Positions 1 through 5,849 of a stretch of DNA of 14,539 nucleotides are shown piece after piece. The position numbers and the translations under genes were made by a program. The stretch's first letter is position 1. Each line of letters begins with the position of its first letter. The stretch is from an uncultured Lachnospiraceae bacterium. Lineage in GTDB: Bacteria > Bacillota > Clostridia > Lachnospirales > Lachnospiraceae. The stretch covers positions 1 through 14,539 of the forward strand of contig CAJOLO010000115.1 in assembly GCA_905235345.1 (NCBI GenBank), in the 5' to 3' direction. The notes beneath the pieces are model-generated. The model was not told where the DNA came from and did not search any database. It worked only from the letters and a program-made list of their open reading frames with translations.

Positions 1-20
1 CATGAGGAGAGTGTGAAACA

Positions 21-1760
21 ATGAGAAAGACAAAGATTATATGTACGTTAGGACCTGCAACAGATGATGATCAGGTGCTGCGTCAGCTTATGATTGAAGG
101 GATGAACGTGGCGAGATTCAATTTTTCCCACGGAGACCATGAACAACATAAGCGTAATCTTAAAAGAGTGAAGGCGTGTCGTGAGGAGCTGGGACTTCCT
201 ATAGCGGCTTTGCTTGATACAAAGGGACCGGAGATTCGTGTGAAAGATTTCAAGAATGGAAAGGTCAATCTTAAGAGTGGACAGGAGTTCATACTTACTA
301 CAAAAGAGATAGAAGGAGACGAGCATGCCGTTTCCATTACATACAAGAATCTGATAGATGATATAAGTGTAGGAAACCGCATACTTATTGACGACGGTCT
401 TATATCCATGAAGGTACAGGCGGTTACCGATACGGATATTGTATGTATTGTTGAAAATGGTGGACCTATATCGAATCACAAGGGGGTGAATGTCCCCAAT
501 GTGCCACTCTCAATGCCATATGTCAGTGACAAGGACAGGGAGGATATTATATTCGGTATCGAGCAGGGCTTTGATTTTATAGCTGCATCCTTTGTAAGAA
601 CAGCTAATGATATATTGGAGATACGAGATATACTTAGTCAGCATGACTGTAATTCCATCAACATCATTGCGAAGATTGAGAATATGCAGGGTGTGGAGAA
701 TATCGATGAGATAATAAGAGTTTCCGACGGCGTAATGATTGCTCGTGGTGACATGGGAGTGGAGATACCGTTTGAGGATGTGCCGTCAATTCAGAAGAAG
801 ATAATCAAGAAGGTTTACAATGCTGAGAAGATAGTTATAACTGCTACACAGATGCTGGATTCCATGATGAAGAACCCGCGTCCCACTAGAGCTGAGGCTA
901 CGGATGTTGCCAATGCCATATATGACGGAACATCAGCGCTTATGCTTTCCGGTGAGACGGCAGCAGGACTTTATCCTGTCAAGGCACTTAAGACAATGGT
1001 AAGGATTACAGAGAGAACAGAGGCTGATATTGATCTGGTTAAAAGATTCAACAACAGAGGGAGCCTTGTAAATCCTGATATTACGAATGCGATTGCCCAT
1101 GCAACCTGTACAACAGCCATGGATTTGAATGCTTCGGCAATCGTTACGGTTACAAAGTCCGGTAAGACTGCAAGAATGATCTCTAAATACAGACCTGTTT
1201 GCCCGATCATCGGCTGTACACCTTATGAGAATGTATGGCGTCAATTAAGTCTTTCATGGGGAGTGATGCCGCTTATGGTGGAGGAGAAGACTGATACGGA
1301 TGCGTTGTTTGAGCATGCCATTGAGCAGGCTGAGAAAGGCAATCTGGTTAAGCAGGGTGAGATAACCGTAATTACGGCAGGTGTTCCTCTCGGAGTTTCA
1401 GGAACAACTAATCTTATTAAGGTTCATGTTGTCGGACATATTCTTGTAAAGGGACGAGGCGTCAATAACAGAAAGGCAACGGCCAGTCTTTGCGTAGGCA
1501 AGGATGAGATGGATATTATCGACAATTTCAAGGAGGGTGATATAATTGTATTACCTGAGACAAGCAATGATATTATGGACGAGCTCCGTCAGGCGTCAGG
1601 TATTATAGTAGAGGATGAGGGACATAATTCACATGCTGCAATAGTTGGACTTTCTCTTGATATTCCGGTTATTCTTGGAGCTACCGGAGCCACCGATATA
1701 TTGAAATCAGGCGCAGTGGTTACAATGGATGCAGAGAAGGGAATAGTATCTTCCAATTGA
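21..1760 (+). CDS. pyk: Pyruvate kinase with C-terminal PEP-utilizer-type domain
   Basis: Catalyses phosphoenolpyruvate + ADP to pyruvate + ATP, the last step of glycolysis, in the cytoplasm. The N-terminus has the family opening TKIICTLGPA and the RFNFSHG block. The active-site signature IIAKIENMQG carries the catalytic lysine at residue 218, followed by ARGDMGVEIP and the TRAEATDVANA block. At 579 residues it is about 100 longer than the short pyruvate kinases. The extra part (about residues 475-579) is the PEP-utilizing-enzyme 'mobile' domain seen in Bacillus-type enzymes, with SHAAIVGL around His538. In that family the domain is not needed for basal catalysis. The start is supported by GAGGAGAG at 4-11. 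Whatever lies upstream is cut by the window edge. The next gene begins 83 bp later on the same strand. The identification is secure; allosteric effectors cannot be read from the sequence. Confidence 0.98.
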   Translation: MRKTKIICTLGPATDDDQVLRQLMIEGMNVARFNFSHGDHEQHKRNLKRVKACREELGLPIAALLDTKGPEIRVKDFKNGKVNLKSGQEFILTTKEIEGDEHAVSITYKNLIDDISVGNRILIDDGLISMKVQAVTDTDIVCIVENGGPISNHKGVNVPNVPLSMPYVSDKDREDIIFGIEQGFDFIAASFVRTANDILEIRDILSQHDCNSINIIAKIENMQGVENIDEIIRVSDGVMIARGDMGVEIPFEDVPSIQKKIIKKVYNAEKIVITATQMLDSMMKNPRPTRAEATDVANAIYDGTSALMLSGETAAGLYPVKALKTMVRITERTEADIDLVKRFNNRGSLVNPDITNAIAHATCTTAMDLNASAIVTVTKSGKTARMISKYRPVCPIIGCTPYENVWRQLSLSWGVMPLMVEEKTDTDALFEHAIEQAEKGNLVKQGEITVITAGVPLGVSGTTNLIKVHVVGHILVKGRGVNNRKATASLCVGKDEMDIIDNFKEGDIIVLPETSNDIMDELRQASGIIVEDEGHNSHAAIVGLSLDIPVILGATGATDILKSGAVVTMDAEKGIVSSN

Positions 1761-1843
1761 TAAAGGTAATGATTTTGCAATCTAATCGGCTTTCGCCAAT
1801 AGACTGCGTTATCTATGGATAATTATCTTAAGAAGGGTGAATA

Positions 1844-3058
1844 ATGAGAATTAATGATTTTAAAGGTAAACGCTGGTCAGGATATATATTGGTAGCATTT
1901 TTATCAATAACATTTTATGTTATATTATCTAATCTTGGAGTTGTATGGAATGCTCTCAGGAGCTTTCTTGATAATTTTACCCCGCTTATTCTCGGCTGTG
2001 TGCTTGCATATCTGATCAATCCGTTGGCGAAGTTCTATGCAAGAACATTATTTATAAAAATACCCAAAGATAAGATGAAATGGACAGCATCGGTAATACT
2101 GGGTATGCTGACAGTTATATTATTTCTGGGTTTTTTACTTGGAACGTTGATACCGCAGCTTATCGACAGTATAAAGACCTTTGCCGGCAATTTTGACGGG
2201 TATATTGCTGCGCTTGAATCTCTTGGAGAGAAATTCGATATATCAAAGTATGTTGAGATGGATAAGGTCTGGGCGTTCTCGGAAAATCTGTTTGAGAATT
2301 GTAAGAACTATATTGTTGATAACATAGGTAACATAATTAATGCATCTGCCGATGCGGGGAAATCTATTGTAAGCTGGATACTCGGACTTATACTTTCAAT
2401 TTATCTGCTGCTTTCGAAGGATTCTCTTAAGAGAGGTATGAAACGGTTGTTAAGAGCTTTGTTTGCTGAGAAGACGTACGATGGAGTGTTGGTATTTTTT
2501 ACAAGATGTGATGCTATTCTTGCCAGATATATAGTATACAGTCTGATTGACGGATTGATCATCGGTATTGTTAATGCTGTATTCATGGGAATTTTAGGAA
2601 TGCAGTATGCAGGTCTGGTTTCGGTTGTGGTTGCTGTTGCCAATCTTATACCTACGTTTGGTCCGGCAATTGGAGCGGTGATCGGAGGATTCGTGCTTTT
2701 ACTGGTAAACCCTCTTCACGCACTGGCATTTCTCATCTTTACATGTGTATTGCAGATACTTGACGGATATATATTAAAACCCAAGCTTTTTGGTGATTCG
2801 CTGGGCATTTCCAGTCTGCTTATCTTAGTGGCTGTGATAGTCGGCGGTAATATGTTCGGAGTTGTGGGAATATTACTTGCGATTCCGGTTGTTGCAATTC
2901 TTGATTTTATATACAAGGACTATATACTTGCATCGCTTGAGACCAAGAGAGGAATAAAGTATACTGATGAGCATGAGACCGAGGCTTCGGAACAGAGCTT
3001 GTCTGATACGGAAACTGTTTCGACAGTTAAGAAAGATTCACATAATAAAGATAAGTGA
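1844..3058 (+). CDS. AI-2E/PerM-family (YtvI-like) membrane permease
   Basis: A 404-residue multi-spanning membrane protein of the AI-2E exporter/PerM superfamily. It has two hydrophobic helices in the first 60 residues, one near 80-105, a soluble segment (about 108-160), then a run of membrane helices to residue 355. The family hallmark is NLIPTFGPAIGAVIGG, starting at residue 267, followed by DGYILKPKLFGDSLGI, and both are present. The last 50 residues are a charged, Glu/Ser/Thr-rich cytoplasmic tail with no recognised domain. Start choice: AGAAGGGTG lies just upstream of ATG. Family members have been linked to autoinducer-2 export, Na+/H+ antiport and sporulation, so the substrate here cannot be assigned. 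The same strand and 83-bp gap suggest possible co-transcription with pyk, since no convincing terminator is visible between them. Confidence 0.93.
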   Translation: MRINDFKGKRWSGYILVAFLSITFYVILSNLGVVWNALRSFLDNFTPLILGCVLAYLINPLAKFYARTLFIKIPKDKMKWTASVILGMLTVILFLGFLLGTLIPQLIDSIKTFAGNFDGYIAALESLGEKFDISKYVEMDKVWAFSENLFENCKNYIVDNIGNIINASADAGKSIVSWILGLILSIYLLLSKDSLKRGMKRLLRALFAEKTYDGVLVFFTRCDAILARYIVYSLIDGLIIGIVNAVFMGILGMQYAGLVSVVVAVANLIPTFGPAIGAVIGGFVLLLVNPLHALAFLIFTCVLQILDGYILKPKLFGDSLGISSLLILVAVIVGGNMFGVVGILLAIPVVAILDFIYKDYILASLETKRGIKYTDEHETEASEQSLSDTETVSTVKKDSHNKDK

Positions 3059-3064
3059 TTGAAG

Positions 3065-3106
3065 CAATGATGTCTTGAATAGACATGGAATAAGAGATAA
3101 TAATAT
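3065..3106 (+). promoter_or_regulatory. Possible promoter before the sugar transferase
   Basis: TTGAAT at 3075-3080 could act as a -35 box, with GATAAT (3096-3101) or TAATAA (3098-3103) as -10; spacings are 15 and 17. A small hairpin (ATGTCT 3070-3075, AGACAT 3081-3086) overlaps the -35. It has no T-run, so it is not a terminator. The matches are imperfect and the region is AT-rich, so this is tentative. Confidence 0.3.
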
Positions 3107-3132
3107 ATGATGAACGAAATGTGTGAGCAGAT

Positions 3133-3765
3133 ATGACAAAGGAAAGAAAAAAACATTTAATTAGGAATATATATTCTCTGTTAAGCCTTATGATAGCATT
3201 TTTCTCCGCAGTGTGGTTATGGTACTGGAATGTCGGAGTAGGCTGGGATAAGGGATATTTCGGTGTGCGTACTCTGGTGACGGTAGGATTGATGTATTGC
3301 CTGCTATACTTTGCTTTATCCAAGATGTATAAGGCGAATAAGATTGGCGCATATCATTTGGTTGAGCTTGCATTTTCACAGATGTTGTCCTTTGGTTTAA
3401 CGGATGTGGCTTTGTATGGTGCGGGTTTCTTCTGGTTTCATAATTTTGACCGTATTCAGACAAGTCTTTTCATATTGGCATTTTTTGTGCAGGTGTTTGT
3501 TATAATTCTTCTAACATTTTTTATGAACAGACTCCATGCAAAGTTTGATGAACCGCACAGGGTAGCTATCATTTACGGTGATGATTCGTACTGGCTTTTG
3601 AGGGAGAAAATGAAATCTTTCCCCTATAGATATAAGATTCTTGGATGCTTTTCACAGTATGAAGAACGAAGTGAGTTTGAAAATGTGTTAGAACAATGTC
3701 AGGATATATATTTATATGAGGTGGATACGGAGCTTCGTGAGGCTATTGCGAGTTTAAACATATAG
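3133..3765 (+). CDS. Polyprenyl-phosphate sugar transferase, N-terminal part (frameshifted gene)
   Basis: This is the 5' part of a gene that continues in another frame to 4493. The 210 residues hold about four membrane helices (near 10-30, 45-63, 77-100, 110-132). A soluble nucleotide-binding-like segment follows (VAIIYGDDSYWLLREKM to YLYEVDTELREAIA), the usual N-terminal architecture of WbaP/WcaJ-type exopolysaccharide glycosylphosphotransferases. The frame ends at TAG 3763-3765, while coding similarity continues one frame back (-1) from the same place: IDIHFSISIEDINVRG, then EVSNFFDTPFL, typical for this family just before the catalytic domain. Repaired by -1 at 3759, the protein would be about 453 residues, the expected size. 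The in-frame codons TTA-AAC before the stop sit in a TTTAAAC heptamer (3753-3759). The start at 3133 overlaps a tiny ORF as ATGA and has only a weak ribosome binding site. This is either a pseudogene, a sequencing error or a frameshift-controlled gene. Confidence 0.85.
   Translation: MTKERKKHLIRNIYSLLSLMIAFFSAVWLWYWNVGVGWDKGYFGVRTLVTVGLMYCLLYFALSKMYKANKIGAYHLVELAFSQMLSFGLTDVALYGAGFFWFHNFDRIQTSLFILAFFVQVFVIILLTFFMNRLHAKFDEPHRVAIIYGDDSYWLLREKMKSFPYRYKILGCFSQYEERSEFENVLEQCQDIYLYEVDTELREAIASLNI
3753..3759 (+). promoter_or_regulatory. Candidate -1 slippery heptamer T-TTA-AAC
   Basis: The heptamer has the X-XXY-YYZ form and is in register with the upstream frame (codons 208-209, Leu-Asn, then Ile and stop). 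A -1 slip yields exactly the frame that encodes the rest of the sugar transferase. GAGG at 3739-3742 lies 10 nt upstream, a position where an internal Shine-Dalgarno-like site stimulates slippage in dnaX. No strong stem-loop starts 5-9 nt downstream; the nearest clear hairpin (GTTTC 3839-3843, GAAAC 3847-3851) is too far. A missing T in a TTTT run would give the same picture, so function is uncertain. Confidence 0.3.
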
Positions 3766-3866
3766 ATATTCATTTTTCTATTTCCATTGAGGATATTAAT
3801 GTTCGCGGATGTGAGGTTTCCAATTTCTTTGATACACCGTTTCTCAGAAACCGTAAGGTTGATGTA

Positions 3867-4493
3867 GTGTGGTATTATCCGATTGTCAAGAGGCTGCTTG
3901 ATGTATTGCTGTCACTTGCCGGCTTGATTATAGCGTCGCCCTTCATGCTGATAACTGCAATAGCCATCAAGATAGAGGATGGTGGACATATATTATATAA
4001 ACAGAAGCGGTTGACTGTGGATAGAAAGGAATTCGACATATATAAATTCAGAAGCATGCGTGAGAATTCCGAAGAGGTGGCACAGCTTGCCAAAGAGGGA
4101 GATGACAGGATCACCAGGGTTGGTGCAGTGATCCGCCGTTTCAGAATTGATGAGATTCCACAGCTTTTCAATATATTAAAGGGTGATATGACAATTGTGG
4201 GACCGAGACCTGAAAGGCCGGAGATTGCAAAGCAGTACGAAGAAGAGCTTCCTGAGTTTGCGATGAGACTTAAGGTGAAGGCAGGACTTACCGGGTATGC
4301 ACAGGTTTATGGAAAGTATAACACGACTCCTTTGGACAAGCTGAAGCTGGATCTGATATATATTTCCCAGAGGTCTCTGATGGTGGATTTCAAGATAATA
4401 TTCTATACAGTCAAGATAATATTCCTTCCGGAGAGCACAGAGGGTATAGCAGATGACCAGACTACAGCTAGTGTGATGACGAAGAAATCATAG
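3867..4493 (+). CDS. Polyprenyl-phosphate sugar transferase, catalytic (monotopic PGT) part
   Basis: This is the bacterial sugar transferase domain, which moves a sugar-1-phosphate from a nucleotide sugar to undecaprenyl phosphate to start exopolysaccharide or glycan assembly at the membrane. It shows the re-entrant helix with its Ser-Pro kink (IIASPFML, residues 24-25), the KRLTVDRKEFDIYKFRSM block, the Asp-Glu catalytic dyad (RIDEIPQL, D95-E96), GDMTIVGPRPERPE and GLTGYAQVYGKYNT. The sugar specificity cannot be read. The frame is open back to 3741 without an ATG, so it most likely continues the membrane part upstream. A GTG at 3867 with AAGG at 3855-3858 is the only plausible separate start. 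It would yield a 208-residue protein, close in size and layout to the stand-alone PglC-type enzymes, so this fragment could be active by itself. It ends 4 bp from the convergent aminotransferase gene. Confidence 0.9.
   Translation: MWYYPIVKRLLDVLLSLAGLIIASPFMLITAIAIKIEDGGHILYKQKRLTVDRKEFDIYKFRSMRENSEEVAQLAKEGDDRITRVGAVIRRFRIDEIPQLFNILKGDMTIVGPRPERPEIAKQYEEELPEFAMRLKVKAGLTGYAQVYGKYNTTPLDKLKLDLIYISQRSLMVDFKIIFYTVKIIFLPESTEGIADDQTTASVMTKKS
4390..4424 (+). repeat. Direct repeat, 14 bp, period 21, inside the sugar transferase
   Basis: TCAAGATAATATTC occurs at 4390-4403 and again at 4411-4424, exactly 21 bp apart and in frame. It encodes the FKIIF / VKIIF pair near the protein C-terminus. It is probably local codon-level similarity in an amphipathic segment. 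Confidence 0.6.
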
Positions 4494-4497
4494 CCTG

Positions 4498-5586
4498 TTA
4501 TACAATCTCTAATATGGTATTGACCATTACGTCATTCTGTGCAGGATTCAGGAAGCAGAAGCGAACGAACTTATCTCCAAGTCCCTCGTAGTCACTGCAG
4601 TCACGCACCATAAGTCCTTTTTTAATACAATAGTCAAATACATCAGCCGCAGTCTGCTCTTCTTTAAGCAGTTTAATCAGAATGAAATTCGCATCGGGTT
4701 TGAATACCTTGATGGTCTTTCTGAATGACATGGCAGAGTAGATAAGATTGCGCTCTGTGTGGATCAGACTTTGTGTCTGGTTGATGTAACGTTCGTCCTC
4801 GAACATTATTCCCGCGATACATGCAAAAGTATTGACATTCCAGGGTGTCTTTGAATTCGCTGACGCATCAAGAAAATCTTTGTTGGTGGTTATTGCATAA
4901 CCGAATCTTATTCCCGGAGCGGCAAAGAATTTGGAAACACTTCTCAATACTATAAGATTGTCGTATTTTTTTGTAAACGGTATTGCGGTTACAAGCTCTG
5001 TATCCTTGCAGAATTCTATATAAGCTTCGTCAATCATGACAAATATGTCGTGGGTTTGACAGGCATTTAATATTGTATCAAGCTGTCCTCTGGAAATGAG
5101 CTTGCTTGTTGGATTGTTTGGATTGCAGATTATCAGCAAATCAATGGTATCGTTGAGATTTTTCAGGAATACATCGACATCCAGTTCAAAGTCATCCTGG
5201 TTGCGAAGCATAAAAGTCTGAACCTCGCTGCCTGAAAGTCTTGCCATTCTTTCATATTCCCCGTAGGTTGGGCCTACAATAAGTGTGTGTGAAGGCTTAA
5301 CTGTATCCAGAGTAAGTTTTATTAATTCGGAGGTTCCGCTTCCGAGAATCATGTGATCGGGAGTCGCCTTGGTATAATTCGCAATATGTTCTCTGAGTGT
5401 TGCATAATCTCTTTCAGGATAAGAAGATATAGCATCCACATTGTTAAGGAGTGCTTCTCTTGCCATAGGTGACATACCCAAAGGGTTAACATTCGATGCA
5501 TACGGTATAATAGAATCCACGCTCATATTATATCGTTTTGCAATAACTTCTATATCGCTTCCATGAAATAATTCTGTAGTATTCAT
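4498..5586 (-). CDS. PLP-dependent aminotransferase, HisC/CobD-like
   Basis: A fold-type I PLP enzyme of 362 residues. Visible motifs are GSGTSELI (phosphate-binding turn), CNPNNPT (155-160, cofactor Asn), IDEAYIEF (Asp186, pairs with the pyridine N), and SVSKFFAAPGIRFGY with the Schiff-base lysine K219 and R227. RFCFL near the end carries the carboxylate-binding Arg. The N-terminus, FHGSDIEVIAKRYN then YASNVNPLG, resembles threonine-phosphate decarboxylase (CobD), which is itself related to histidinol-phosphate aminotransferase (HisC). No cobalamin or histidine genes lie nearby, so I do not choose between them; amino-group transfer to a phosphorylated or other acyclic acceptor is also possible. 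The start is supported on the minus strand by an AGAAGG site 9 nt upstream. The gene converges on the sugar transferase with a 4-bp gap and no visible terminator, and diverges from the large operon at 5850. Confidence 0.88.
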   Translation of the reverse strand: MNTTELFHGSDIEVIAKRYNMSVDSIIPYASNVNPLGMSPMAREALLNNVDAISSYPERDYATLREHIANYTKATPDHMILGSGTSELIKLTLDTVKPSHTLIVGPTYGEYERMARLSGSEVQTFMLRNQDDFELDVDVFLKNLNDTIDLLIICNPNNPTSKLISRGQLDTILNACQTHDIFVMIDEAYIEFCKDTELVTAIPFTKKYDNLIVLRSVSKFFAAPGIRFGYAITTNKDFLDASANSKTPWNVNTFACIAGIMFEDERYINQTQSLIHTERNLIYSAMSFRKTIKVFKPDANFILIKLLKEEQTAADVFDYCIKKGLMVRDCSDYEGLGDKFVRFCFLNPAQNDVMVNTILEIV

Positions 5587-5647
5587 GCTGTAATACCTTC
5601 TTTCTTCATACCATTTACTATTATCTTTTGATTTCGCATGGTGTTTC

Positions 5648-5676
5648 TTGATGTTTTGTAATTTTTTTGATATAAT
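5648..5676 (+). promoter_or_regulatory. Upstream promoter P1 for the large operon
   Basis: TTGATG (5648-5653), 17-bp spacer, TATAAT (5671-5676). This is a good sigma-A-type match facing the operon at 5850. It is back-to-back with the minus-strand promoter, so the two -10 boxes lie only 12 bp apart. Confidence 0.5.
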
Positions 5677-5697
5677 TAGATGATTATGATTATATCA
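5668..5697. repeat. Perfect 9-bp inverted repeat between divergent promoters
   Basis: TGATATAAT at 5668-5676 is repeated in inverse at 5689-5697 with a 12-bp centre. Each arm contains the -10 box of one divergent promoter. The symmetry may follow simply from two -10 boxes facing away from each other, or may be an operator. Confidence 0.6.
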
Positions 5698-5718
5698 TTA
5701 GATATACATAAACTTCAA
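5689..5718 (-). promoter_or_regulatory. Promoter for the aminotransferase (minus strand)
   Basis: On the minus strand, TTGAAG (plus positions 5713-5718) and a perfect TATAAT (5689-5694) are separated by 18 bp and point toward the aminotransferase start. The implied 5' leader is about 95 nt. The -10 forms one arm of the inverted repeat at 5668-5697. Confidence 0.55.
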
Positions 5719-5735
5719 GATATAATATCGTAATA

Positions 5736-5765
5736 TTGACTGACTGTTAATAGTAATGATATAGT
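5736..5765 (+). promoter_or_regulatory. Downstream promoter P2 for the large operon
   Basis: TTGACT (5736-5741), 18-bp spacer, TATAGT (5760-5765), with a TG at 5757-5758 giving an extended -10. This is the best promoter match in the window. It implies a leader of roughly 75-80 nt before the ATG at 5850, in which I see no riboswitch-like structure. Confidence 0.6.
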
Positions 5766-5849
5766 ATCTGTTCAGCCCTGCCGAATAGATACGAATAATG
5801 ATATATTCGAAGACAAGCGATTGGTAATAATAGTAGAACGAGGCAACTA

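Noticed and set aside
1783..1802. GGC-TTTC-GCC hairpin after pyruvate kinase as a terminator
   Set aside because: Only three perfect pairs before a mismatch, and no T-run follows.
4490..4502. Bidirectional terminator between the convergent sugar transferase and aminotransferase
   Set aside because: The gap is 4 bp and no inverted repeat with T-runs is visible on either side.
5669..5805. Five forward copies of GATATA plus one inverted copy in the divergent promoter region, as a possible operator array
   Set aside because: GATATA is very common throughout this ATA-rich sequence, including inside coding regions, and the spacing is irregular.
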